Source: Candidatus Jordarchaeum madagascarense (GTDB taxonomy: Archaea > Asgardarchaeota > Jordiarchaeia > Jordiarchaeales > Jordiarchaeaceae). Taken from it: 14,669 nt of DNA. Below the pieces are notes generated by a model that saw only the letters and a program-made list of their open reading frames with translations, searched no databases and was not told the DNA's origin. Position numbers and translations under genes: made by a program. Within the stretch, counting starts at the first letter, position 1. Each line of letters begins with the position of its first letter. The DNA is taken from contig DXJA01000024.1 in the NCBI GenBank assembly GCA_019056875.1, positions 1-14,669 on the forward strand, written 5' to 3'. Positions 8,134-14,669 of the stretch are shown here, one piece after another.

Positions 8134-8337
8134 AAACCTGGGGATATAATCTCCTTCGTAAAAGTCAGGGGTAAGGATGGTGTGCGGCCGGTTGAGCTTG
8201 CTGTTAAAGATGAGATTGATACAGATAAATATAAAGAATATCTAAAATCTACATTCGACCAAATATTGGATAGTCTCGGAATCAGCTTTGATAAAATTGT
8301 GGGGATAACAAAACTCGAAAGCTGGATGTCAGGTTAA
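8134..8337 (+). pseudogene. Stranded 3' end of polB
   Basis: An open stretch of 67 codons beginning KPGDIISFVKVRG and ending ITKLESWMSG, then stop. It aligns without gaps to the last 65 residues of the active polymerase (52 of 65 identical) and adds two residues. Just before it a TAG (8128-8130) lies in the same frame and there is no start codon, so it cannot be expressed as a polymerase part. Most base differences are silent or conservative, so the two copies diverged under selection in separate functional genes rather than by decay after a duplication. I infer this is the host's original polB end, displaced by the insertion. Confidence 0.85.
8144..8150 (-). promoter_or_regulatory. Possible TATA box for the endonuclease gene
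   Basis: ATTATAT on the minus strand, inside the stranded polB tail, about 26 bases before the TTG at 8123. A transcript would begin near 8121, so it would be nearly leaderless for TTG or carry a short GGAGG-bearing leader for GTG at 8102. The sequence arises at the codon where the remnant encodes Ile and the active copy Lys. Evidence is limited to sequence and spacing. Confidence 0.3.
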
Positions 8338-8593
8338 AAATGGATGGTAGTTGATACTAAGAATATTTTTTGAATTACATTTTGGTATTTCGTTGATTGC
8401 ATAGTCAGAATTAAATGGTAAGAATTCTATTACTCTTCTTGCTAAACATTCTGTTTTACGAATTTTTTTATCACGGTTTCCCAGTTTTTGACTGGTGTTT
8501 TTTAGGGGTAAGCTTTATCAACGTGTTTCCATCACAGACTCTATGGGCAACTGAGAAGCATCAATTACTGGCTCTGTCGCTTGGTATAGACGG
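8338..8593. other. Spacer between polB remnant and proBA
   Basis: AT-rich, 256 bases. A 60-codon hydrophobic frame (8415-8597) overlaps the proBA GTG by four bases but has no family features or ribosome site, so I do not call it a gene. No convincing TATA box or terminator is seen. Confidence 0.4.
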
Positions 8594-10759
8594 GTGATTA
8601 AAATTAGTGAAGATAGGAATCTGTCTGGTGTAAGCAAAATCGTGATTAAGATTGGGACGAGTAGCTTGACAGACGAAACGTATAGGCTTGATCCGCGTAA
8701 GGTCAGAAGGTTCACCGAAGAAATAATGGAGTTAAAAAAGCAAAATAAGGAAGTTATTCTGGTAACGTCTGGTGCTATCGGTGCTGGTATCGGTAGACTC
8801 AATCTAAAATCTAGGCCTAAAGATATGCGGTTGTTGCAGGCTGCTGCGGCAGTTGGGCAGAACATTTTGATGAGTACGTATGATAAGTATTTCAGCAAAT
8901 ATAATCAGATAATTGCTCAGATACTGTTAACATACGAAGACTTCTCAAACGGGCAAAGATCTCTAAACCTTAGAAATACATTGGTCACATTGCTTAACTC
9001 GGGAGTGATACCGATTATCAATGAGAATGACACAACAGCGGTGGATGAGATTAGGGTAGGTGACAACGATAAGCTGTCCGCTCTGGTGGCAAGCAATCTT
9101 GGCGCAGATTTGTTGGTTATCATATCTGACATAAATGGTCTGTATACGTGTGATCCTAAGGCAAGTAGTGAAGCCAAGCTGATCTCAACAGTTGAGGAGA
9201 TAACACCAGAACTTGAGCGAATCTGTGGAAACGAGTCGTCGAGAGGAACGGGTGGGATGATGACTAAGATTCAGGCAGCCAAGATAACTATGGGGTCTGG
9301 CATTCCAATGATTATTGCGAATGGTGGGGAAAAGTCGGTCATTAGGAGAGTTATGAGCGGCGAACCGATTGGGACGATATTTCTGCCAAAGAAAAATGAA
9401 GTCGGAATCAGACCCAGAAATGATTTGGTGGTTAAAGGAATGGAACCGCAAAAAATAATGGAAAAAGCTCAAGCGGCAAGAAACGCTGCAATTAAGCTAG
9501 CTAACACTCCAACTGAGGACAAGGATAAGGCTTTACTTAGAATGGCTGAATCGATTAAACAGAACAAGAACAGGATACTTGAAGCCAACCGAAAGGATGT
9601 GGAGAACGCAAATAGAGAGAATCTGTCAAAAGCGCTGGTCGACAGGCTAAAGTTGGACGACTCAAAAATCGATGATATCGCAAGAAGCTTAGAAAGCGTG
9701 GCAAGGTTAGAAGACCCTGTTGGAAAAACGCTATCCGCCATTGAACTAGACGAAGGATTAGAACTTTTCAAAGTTTCTTGCCCCATCGGTGTAATCGGCG
9801 CGGTATTCGAATCAAGACCAGATGCTCTAGTTCAGATAGCCTCCCTTTGCCTGAAATCGGGCAACGCAGTAATCCTGAAAGGTGGCTCCGAAGCAAGTAA
9901 CTCCAACGCAGCTCTGTTTGACATACTCCAATCATCAAGTCAGGGCATTCCAGAAGGCTGGATACAATTGGCTGAGACAAGAGAAGACGTTAAGCAGATG
10001 CTGGAATTGGAAAACTACATAGACTTACTGGTTCCCCGGGGGAGTAACAAATTCGTGAAGTACATCCAAGAGAATACCAGCATCCCAGTCTTGGGCCATT
10101 CAGAAGGGATATGTCATGTGTACGTTGACAGAGATGCCGACTTGGACATGGCTGTAAACATATGTTATGATGCTAAAGTTCAGTATCCTGCGGTATGTAA
10201 TGCCGTAGATACCATACTTGTTGATAAACCGATTGCAGGAGTATTCCTGCCCAAGGTTGCTGATAGACTCACGCAGGCAGGGGTCAAAATCAAAGGATGC
10301 ACAGAGACAATAAAACTGTTGAAAAACTTCAAAATCGACCCAGTGGAAGATTGGCATGTAGAGTATCTGGACCTGATAGTATCAATGAGAATAGTTGACG
10401 GCGTGGACGAAGCAATAAATCACATCAACAATTATGGTTCCAAGCATACAGATGCCATAGTCACAGAGAATAGTGGAACAGCCCGTAGATTCTTGAACTT
10501 CGTTGATTCGTCCAGTGTAATGCATAATGCATCAACCCGTTTCAGCGATGGTTTCAGATACGGTAAGGGGGCAGAGGTCGGCATCAGCACAAATAAAATA
10601 CATGCGCGCGGCCCAGTCGGATTAGAAGGTTTAATCATCTACAAATATCTGCTAGTTGGTAAAGGTAACACAGTAGCTGAATACATCGGACCAAACGCCA
10701 AAAGATTCACACATAAAAAACTAAATATCCAAAAAATGGATTCATTGGAAGAAGGGTAG
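8594..10759 (+). CDS. proBA: Bifunctional glutamate 5-kinase / gamma-glutamyl phosphate reductase (P5C synthase-like fusion)
   Basis: Catalyses the first two steps of proline synthesis from glutamate: phosphorylation, then NADPH-dependent reduction to glutamate semialdehyde, which cyclises to P5C. Residues 1 to about 275 are the amino-acid kinase domain: KIGTSSLTD (19-27), VTSGAIGAG (57-65), NENDTT (143-148), and GTGGM with a following lysine (218-225). The C-terminal PUA domain of many bacterial ProB proteins is absent. Residues about 285-721 are ProA, with SRPDALVQIA (407-416), PRGSNKFVKYI, and catalytic C535 in YPAVCNAVDT. The fused order and motifs such as LGHSEGICHVYVD closely resemble plant and animal P5C synthase. 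The start is GTG at 8594, with no strong ribosome site. Separate proB and proA genes are the usual prokaryotic form, so the fusion is notable. Confidence 0.94.
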   Translation: MIKISEDRNLSGVSKIVIKIGTSSLTDETYRLDPRKVRRFTEEIMELKKQNKEVILVTSGAIGAGIGRLNLKSRPKDMRLLQAAAAVGQNILMSTYDKYFSKYNQIIAQILLTYEDFSNGQRSLNLRNTLVTLLNSGVIPIINENDTTAVDEIRVGDNDKLSALVASNLGADLLVIISDINGLYTCDPKASSEAKLISTVEEITPELERICGNESSRGTGGMMTKIQAAKITMGSGIPMIIANGGEKSVIRRVMSGEPIGTIFLPKKNEVGIRPRNDLVVKGMEPQKIMEKAQAARNAAIKLANTPTEDKDKALLRMAESIKQNKNRILEANRKDVENANRENLSKALVDRLKLDDSKIDDIARSLESVARLEDPVGKTLSAIELDEGLELFKVSCPIGVIGAVFESRPDALVQIASLCLKSGNAVILKGGSEASNSNAALFDILQSSSQGIPEGWIQLAETREDVKQMLELENYIDLLVPRGSNKFVKYIQENTSIPVLGHSEGICHVYVDRDADLDMAVNICYDAKVQYPAVCNAVDTILVDKPIAGVFLPKVADRLTQAGVKIKGCTETIKLLKNFKIDPVEDWHVEYLDLIVSMRIVDGVDEAINHINNYGSKHTDAIVTENSGTARRFLNFVDSSSVMHNASTRFSDGFRYGKGAEVGISTNKIHARGPVGLEGLIIYKYLLVGKGNTVAEYIGPNAKRFTHKKLNIQKMDSLEEG

Positions 10760-11172
10760 GGCGGCTTCCTTCATAAAACTGTTTTCTCTGCTTCCCCTCA
10801 TAGATGAAACTACCTATCTATTTCAATCTCTAGCAGTTAAGGTCGACAAGTAACTATTGCATTTTCTCGGCGGTTACGCAAGGTTTCACCAAGCGGAAGA
10901 GACATCCTTCCATAAACCGTTTCACAACTTCTGTTTTCAGACTCGGGTTGAGCTACTGAAACATCCTCAAGTTTTATTCTAAATAACTTTAAATCTCCTA
11001 TAATATACTAAATTTTCTACATATTATCTACCCAAACTATCACCAGAACCCGTTCGTTAGCTGCCTGCCATATACTTGTGGATTCTTGTTCACCGCAACA
11101 TTTTGTTTAACGCAAACTATTTATCAAATTTATGCATTTAATATATGTAATTAAAAAATATGAGGCTTAACT
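10760..11172. other. Gene-free spacer
   Basis: No supported gene on either strand in this 413-base stretch. The first half is of mixed composition; from about 10975 it becomes AT-rich and contains the promoter region of the next gene, with TATA-like sequence at 11117-11125 and 11137-11145. The first box fits a leader that includes the GAGG ribosome site (11162-11165); the second would leave that site out. No RNA gene was recognised. Confidence 0.4.
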
Positions 11173-12183
11173 ATGGAAGAAGTTCGTAATTTACTTATTC
11201 GAAATGTTATCCCCATAATGAACCCCGACCTCATGGGAGGGGAAAGTGCTGACTCATTTCTTGCAACATTTGGAGGCTATATGAAACAGATTGCTGCCGT
11301 CGCTAAGCACGACTCTGGATTTGCTTTGTACGAGAGTAATGTGGCTCCCATCCATGAAAAGTATGGTGACTTTTTTTCCACAGTTGCAAAAATCACGGAT
11401 GCGACTGGAATCAGGCTTTATGCAGTTCTTTACACGTTTATCGATTCCTACTACGGTGTGGATCCCGCTTATAAGACCTACAACGCTAATGGTGTTGTTA
11501 ATGAGAACTTTGTTTGTCCTACTCGAGAAGCGTTCTGGGCTTATCTCCGAAGCGTTACCGAAGAATTGATGGAGTATCCCATAGCTGGTGTTATCTTATT
11601 GGGAAACACTTTTGTGAGGCAGGAGTTTTGCTTCTGTGAAAAATGTAAAAAAGAATTTTCAGAAGTTGCACGCATTGACGAGGCGTACACTTGGGATAGC
11701 CTACGGGATGATGATCAACTTTTCTCCAAATGGTTGGATTGGCGGGCTGAAAAAATGTACAAAGCCATTTCTGGAATACATGATGTGGTTAAGCAGAAAG
11801 AAGGTGTAGACCTTATGGTAGGCGTTGATATTGATCCCGAGGTGGGCTATGAGAAGGGAGCATTTAAGCAATTTGGACAAGACATAGAAGCGTTATCTGG
11901 CATATCGGGTCACTTACTAATCAATCTTAGTCCGTGGTCTCCAATTTTACCCGCTGCCGGCTCAATGGAATATAATACTATAGTTGAAAAAATGAGGTTC
12001 ATTGACAACATAACTGCCCGTAGGAGAAAGGTTTCCTTCAAATACTGGAATCTAAGTGATGAAAAAGACTTCGAAACGGTAAAGGGCATAGCTACAAGAT
12101 TCAAAGCCAGCCAAATAGTTGCGGATCTGGACTTTCCCAACAAATACAGAATATGGAGAGAAGCACACCTAAGCATGGCTTAA
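11173..12183 (+). CDS. Putative TIM-barrel glycoside hydrolase-like protein
   Basis: A protein of 336 aa with no signal peptide or membrane segment, so probably cytoplasmic. The alternation of strands and helices looks like a TIM barrel: VIPIMNP, GIRLYAVLYTF (79-89), IAGVILLGNTF (137-147), VDLMVGVDIDPEVGY (212-226), HLLINLSPWSP (247-257), KVSFKYWN and ASQIVADLDFP. It contains C153, C155 and C158 (FCFCEKC) after the third strand; CxCxxC-type sites at this position occur in several uncharacterised glycosidase-like families. I could not assign a family or catalytic acids with confidence. The start ATG has GAGG seven bases upstream. An aldolase gene follows 144 bases later with its own likely promoter, so the pair could take part in sugar or sugar-acid breakdown; that link is inference. 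Confidence 0.6.
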   Translation: MEEVRNLLIRNVIPIMNPDLMGGESADSFLATFGGYMKQIAAVAKHDSGFALYESNVAPIHEKYGDFFSTVAKITDATGIRLYAVLYTFIDSYYGVDPAYKTYNANGVVNENFVCPTREAFWAYLRSVTEELMEYPIAGVILLGNTFVRQEFCFCEKCKKEFSEVARIDEAYTWDSLRDDDQLFSKWLDWRAEKMYKAISGIHDVVKQKEGVDLMVGVDIDPEVGYEKGAFKQFGQDIEALSGISGHLLINLSPWSPILPAAGSMEYNTIVEKMRFIDNITARRRKVSFKYWNLSDEKDFETVKGIATRFKASQIVADLDFPNKYRIWREAHLSMA

Positions 12184-12254
12184 CCCTCTTTTTTATTCCC
12201 AAAAGCTAACCTCCCTTCCCCCAATGTTTTTTAAACCATTCATAAACTTTTTTT

Positions 12255-12264
12255 CTTAAATATC
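12255..12264 (+). promoter_or_regulatory. Likely TATA box for the aldolase gene
   Basis: CTTAAATATC, an archaeal TATA-like element in the 12184-12327 spacer. A start near 12285-12290 would give a leader of about 40 bases containing the GGAGGTG ribosome site. T-runs just before (12189-12195 and 12225-12231) could terminate the upstream transcript. Confidence 0.4.
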
Positions 12265-12313
12265 TTAATAAACCATATTCAACCTCAATCATACAGTGGC
12301 CTTGAATATTTTT

Positions 12314-12330
12314 GGAGGTGGATTCAAATT
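12314..12330 (+). promoter_or_regulatory. Strong ribosome site before an ATT start
   Basis: GGAGGTG (12314-12320) lies seven bases before ATT at 12328. No ATG, GTG or TTG is in frame close after it; the first in-frame ATG, at 12355, is 34 bases from the site, too far for it to act. The ribosome site therefore selects the ATT. Confidence 0.65.
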
Positions 12331-13227
12331 AAAATTCGGGGCGTTATTCCTGCTATGGTAACCCTTTTTGATTCAGAGCAACGATTGGACGAAGAAGCCA
12401 CACGTGCCCATGTGGATTTTTTGGTGGAGAGTGGCGCCGACGGCATTTTCTGTCTCGGAAGCGTGGGGGAATTCGCTTACCTGTCTGAGGATGAGCGAAA
12501 TAAAACTATTAAAATCGTGGTGGATCAGGTGGCTGGTAGAGTCCCGGTTATTGCGGGAACAAGCCACTTCAGCACCAAAGTTTCGGTAAAACTTTCCAAA
12601 GAAGCAGAAAGGCTCGGTGTCGACGCCGTAATGTCCATTCTCGTACCATACTTCCCGCTCACAGAGGAAATGATTCACAACTATTATAAGAAACTGTCAG
12701 AGGAGATAACTCTACCCATCCTAATTTATAATTTTCCCATAATAACCAACTTCGACATAAGCCCCGAAACTATTGCCAAATTAGCGGAGATCGATAACAT
12801 TGTGGGTTTAAAAGACACAGTCTTGGATGCTAACCATACCAAAAGAGTTTTAGAACTGGTTCCAAAAGAGTTCGTCGTAATGCCCGGATCGGAACTAACC
12901 CTACAAGCATCCTTAGAAGCAGGAGCAAAGGGAGCAATCTTCGGAACCTCCAATGTAGATCCCAAACCCCTCTGTGAAGTTTACAACCTGTACCAATCTG
13001 GCAATCTAGAAAAAGCGAATGCAAAGATGCACGAAGCAACAAAACTCATCGAGTTGATGATTGTCGCCTCTGTAGAGCACGGTCCCTCAATACTAAAAAA
13101 CGCTATGAAACTTAAGGGAAGAAAAATTAACACAACAGTTAGAAGCCCACTGCCTCAACTAAACACGGAACAGCTTGAAAAGTTAAAATCCATAATGGAA
13201 AGGCTTGACCTTCTGCACAAAGGATGA
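12328..13227 (+). CDS. DHDPS/NAL (DapA) family aldolase
   Basis: A Schiff-base aldolase or lyase of the DapA superfamily (dihydrodipicolinate synthase, N-acetylneuraminate lyase, keto-sugar-acid aldolases), a TIM barrel of 299 aa from the ATT start. Numbered from ATT: pyruvate-binding GSVGE (44-48), catalytic Tyr134 in YNFP and Schiff-base Lys162 in GLKDT. Starting at ATT gives KIRGVIPAMVTLF, the canonical first strand of the family; starting at ATG 12355 would remove most of it (a 290-aa protein). The substrate cannot be told from motifs. The upstream neighbour is a glycosidase-like protein and no lysine genes are near, so a catabolic keto-acid aldolase is as likely as lysine synthesis. It converges on the phosphoribosyltransferase gene, 59 bases away. 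Confidence 0.9.
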   Translation: MKIRGVIPAMVTLFDSEQRLDEEATRAHVDFLVESGADGIFCLGSVGEFAYLSEDERNKTIKIVVDQVAGRVPVIAGTSHFSTKVSVKLSKEAERLGVDAVMSILVPYFPLTEEMIHNYYKKLSEEITLPILIYNFPIITNFDISPETIAKLAEIDNIVGLKDTVLDANHTKRVLELVPKEFVVMPGSELTLQASLEAGAKGAIFGTSNVDPKPLCEVYNLYQSGNLEKANAKMHEATKLIELMIVASVEHGPSILKNAMKLKGRKINTTVRSPLPQLNTEQLEKLKSIMERLDLLHKG

Positions 13228-13286
13228 TCAGAATAAACGCTTAAAAGATATTCAAATCTTAAAATACCTTCATATCTATTTTTAAT

Positions 13287-13949
13287 CTACCAGTTCTTCT
13301 CCTCCCTGTACTTTGCCATATAGTTTTTCACATCCTCATCCGTCAGATCATACCAGTTTTCATAGTAGTCAGCAACGGCGAACATGTAAGCGTCACTGAC
13401 AATAATGCACACCAGTTCATCCACAAATTTTTCCACTATTTTCAAAGACCTTTGAGGAGAAACCGGAACCGCAACAACAATCTTCCCCGGATTCTCTTTT
13501 CGTATAGATTTAACTGCGGCAACCATAGTGTAACCTGAAGCCAAACCATCATCCACAACTATAACGGTCCGACCCTGTATCTTCGGAGCCGGATTATTCT
13601 CTCTGAACTCCATCGTTCTTCGCTTTATCTCCTCAATGACTCTTTCCGCTAGTTCCTCAATCTCCCTTCTTCCCAAACCTAGACGTTCAACCAAGGGTTC
13701 GTTTAACACAATGGTACCATCAATAGTTACTGCACCAAACCCTGCCTCTGGGTTCCAAGGAATCTGAATCTTACGGGTGATGATCATATCCAATTCCGCA
13801 TTAAGCTCTAATGCTACATAGACACCTACTGGTACTCCTCCGCGAGGGATGGCAAGAACAATTGCATCCTCATTCCTGTACTTCTCTGACAACCGTTTAC
13901 CGAGTTCTTTACCAGCGTGCTCCCTGTCTTTAAAAATTGAATATGGCAT
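13287..13949 (-). CDS. Phosphoribosyltransferase family protein
   Basis: A type I PRTase fold protein of 220 aa. The PRPP-binding motif VIVVDDGLASGYTM spans 129-142, with the two acidic residues at 133-134. Near the N-terminus AIPRGGVPVG (33-42) fits the conserved pyrophosphate-loop region, and RKIQIPWNPEAGFGAV (59-74) is typical of the uncharacterised subgroup often annotated simply as phosphoribosyltransferase, sometimes fused to a hydrolase in other organisms. The hood that fixes the base is not diagnostic, so I do not assign a substrate. The ATG has GGGAG four bases upstream (13958-13954) and a TTTAAAT box near 14001-14008. Confidence 0.88.
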   Translation of the reverse strand: MPYSIFKDREHAGKELGKRLSEKYRNEDAIVLAIPRGGVPVGVYVALELNAELDMIITRKIQIPWNPEAGFGAVTIDGTIVLNEPLVERLGLGRREIEELAERVIEEIKRRTMEFRENNPAPKIQGRTVIVVDDGLASGYTMVAAVKSIRKENPGKIVVAVPVSPQRSLKIVEKFVDELVCIIVSDAYMFAVADYYENWYDLTDEDVKNYMAKYREEKNW

Positions 13950-14149
13950 TTAACTCCCATGGAACTTAATCAGAAAATACCTAAAATAATTATCGAATTA
14001 ATTTAAAGCTATTGAAACGTTGACTCAAAAAAGGATCTTTTTCAAAATACCCTTGCTATGCGCTTAACTATGGAAACCCCCTTAAAATACTCCCTATTTT
14101 TCAAGAAATGTTTATAAGGCTTTAATTGTTTCTAAAATTAGATGAAAAA

Positions 14150-14163
14150 TTAACAATTGTTAA
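14150..14163. promoter_or_regulatory. 14-bp perfect palindrome, possible operator
   Basis: TTAACAATTGTTAA reads the same on both strands. Its half-site AATTGTT recurs at 14123-14129 and 14193-14199. It lies about 160 bases before tusA and just after a TATA-like sequence. It could bind a dimeric repressor; AT-rich chance is a fair alternative. Confidence 0.35.
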
Positions 14164-14240
14164 TAAACAATCCAACTAAAGGAAGAAAGACTAATTGTTT
14201 GGATTATTGATATACGCGACTTACGCTTCTTTAAGAAAAA

Positions 14241-14247
14241 TTTATGA
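14241..14247 (+). promoter_or_regulatory. Possible TATA box for the TusA-family gene
   Basis: TTTATGA after an A-run, about 75 bases before the ATG. The expected transcript start near 14270 leaves a purine-rich leader of about 50 bases ending in the strong GAGGAGGT ribosome site (14304-14311). The match to the archaeal box is partial. Confidence 0.3.
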
Positions 14248-14320
14248 CTTATTCAAAGTCATTATGAAAAGAAGAAAAGAAGAAGATTCAAAATGATAAA
14301 CAAGAGGAGGTAGATTTAAC

Positions 14321-14584
14321 ATGCCAAGTCCTGAACAAAAACAGAAAAAAGATACCAAACCAGATCGCACTCTAGATGCAATCGGACTCTACTGCCCAGA
14401 ACCCGTATTCAGAACAAAAGAAGAGATTGAAAAGATGGAAATAGGCCAAGTCCTGGAGATTCTTGCCGACGATCCAGCCGCAGAGGAGGATATCACCCGA
14501 TGGGCGAAGAGAACCGGAAATCAACTCTTAAAACTTGAGAAAGATAGACGCACCCTCCGATTTCTGGTAAAAAAACTGAAATAA
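14321..14584 (+). CDS. TusA/SirA family sulfur-carrier protein
   Basis: A small protein of 87 aa with the TusA fold (two alpha/beta units). After a charged 16-residue tail comes TLDAIGLYCPEPVFRTKEEI, which contains the family's CPxP motif with reactive Cys25. The later DDPAAEEDITRWAKRTGN segment is the typical second half. TusA-type proteins carry persulfide sulfur for tRNA thiolation, molybdenum cofactor or sulfur oxidation; many archaeal copies have unassigned partners. GAGGAGGT lies nine bases before the ATG. No sulfurtransferase or dsr-like gene is adjacent in the window, so its pathway is open. Confidence 0.9.
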   Translation: MPSPEQKQKKDTKPDRTLDAIGLYCPEPVFRTKEEIEKMEIGQVLEILADDPAAEEDITRWAKRTGNQLLKLEKDRRTLRFLVKKLK

Positions 14585-14624
14585 AGAATGAATGCATAAA
14601 AAGTGAAAATAGAAAGATTTCTGA

Positions 14625-14669
14625 TCAGAAGAGGGATCCTCAAAAATAATGAGTGAAACACTCTTCTGA
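14625..14669. other. 9-bp inverted repeat after the TusA gene
   Basis: TCAGAAGAG at 14625-14633 and its exact reverse complement at 14661-14669, separated by 27 bases, ending at the window edge. It could form a hairpin, but there is no T-run after it in view, so a terminator role is not supported. Confidence 0.3.

Larger units (their letters stand above)
13950..14320. other. Divergent spacer with palindrome and repeated motif
   Basis: An AT-rich, 371-base region between divergent genes. It holds a likely promoter for the phosphoribosyltransferase gene (14001-14008, minus), a TATA-like TTTATAAG (14110-14117, plus) with no gene directly after it, a perfect 14-bp palindrome at 14150-14163, and AATTGTT at 14123, 14155 and 14193. 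The last 50 bases before tusA are purine-rich. No protein gene of useful length was found. Confidence 0.5.

Noticed and set aside
8134..8337. A recent simple tandem duplication of the polB end.
   Set aside because: About 23% base difference, mostly silent or conservative, implies long separate evolution under selection, not decay after a local copy event.
8415..8597. A 60-codon hydrophobic plus-strand frame overlapping the proBA start by four bases.
   Set aside because: The GTGA overlap looks like translational coupling, but there is no ribosome site or recognisable family, and AT-rich DNA readily gives hydrophobic frames.
14263..14295. A tiny frame encoding a Lys/Arg/Glu-rich peptide of 10 residues before tusA.
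   Set aside because: Too short to support, with no ribosome site; it is the purine-rich leader read as codons.

Overview
The window looks archaeal. It has a family B DNA polymerase of the PolB1-like type with a Cys/His zinc-binding insertion, AT-rich TATA-like boxes about 25-30 bases before expected transcript starts, purine-rich Shine-Dalgarno sites and a mix of ATG, GTG and TTG starts. A TACK or Asgard lineage is my best guess; the sequence does not settle it.

Layout. (1) 35-457 (-): a PPC/DUF296 protein, divergent from polB. (2) 672-3344 (+): a complete, apparently active family B replicative DNA polymerase. (3) 3345-8133: a 4.8 kb insertion, nearly all one reading frame on the minus strand (3477-8123, up to 1548 aa). 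This giant protein has three tandem repeats of about 155-185 aa, three further helix-turn-helix-like segments and a LAGLIDADG homing endonuclease domain with both acidic motifs. (4) 8134-8337: a second, untranslated copy of the last 65 codons of polB, in the same direction, about 77% identical in DNA and 80% in protein. (5) 8594-10759 (+): a fused ProB-ProA protein, like eukaryotic P5C synthase. (6) 11173-12183 (+): a probable TIM-barrel, glycoside-hydrolase-like protein. (7) 12328-13227 (+): a DHDPS/NAL-family aldolase that seems to begin at an ATT codon. (8) 13287-13949 (-): a phosphoribosyltransferase. (9) 14321-14584 (+): a TusA/SirA-family protein.

The main discovery candidate is items 2-4 together. 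An endonuclease gene sits at the 3' end of polB, and polB's own 3' end appears twice, once on each side of it. The active gene is whole, and the displaced copy starts abruptly at a conserved thumb-domain motif. The simplest reading is homing without an intron or intein: the nuclease cuts polB near codon 826, and repair copies in the nuclease gene together with a replacement polB tail, so the essential host gene survives and the old tail is stranded downstream. Codon usage supports this. The last 29 codons of active polB contain no C-ending codon, a 30-codon stretch in mid-gene has 20 of 30, and the stranded tail has 7 of 29, nearer the host pattern. The repeat modules before the nuclease domain could be an extended, modular DNA-reading region.

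The rest is housekeeping and metabolism: proline synthesis (ProBA), possible sugar or sugar-acid metabolism (hydrolase-like protein plus aldolase), nucleotide salvage or a related PRPP reaction, and sulfur transfer. No tRNA, rRNA, CRISPR array, transposase or integrase was seen.
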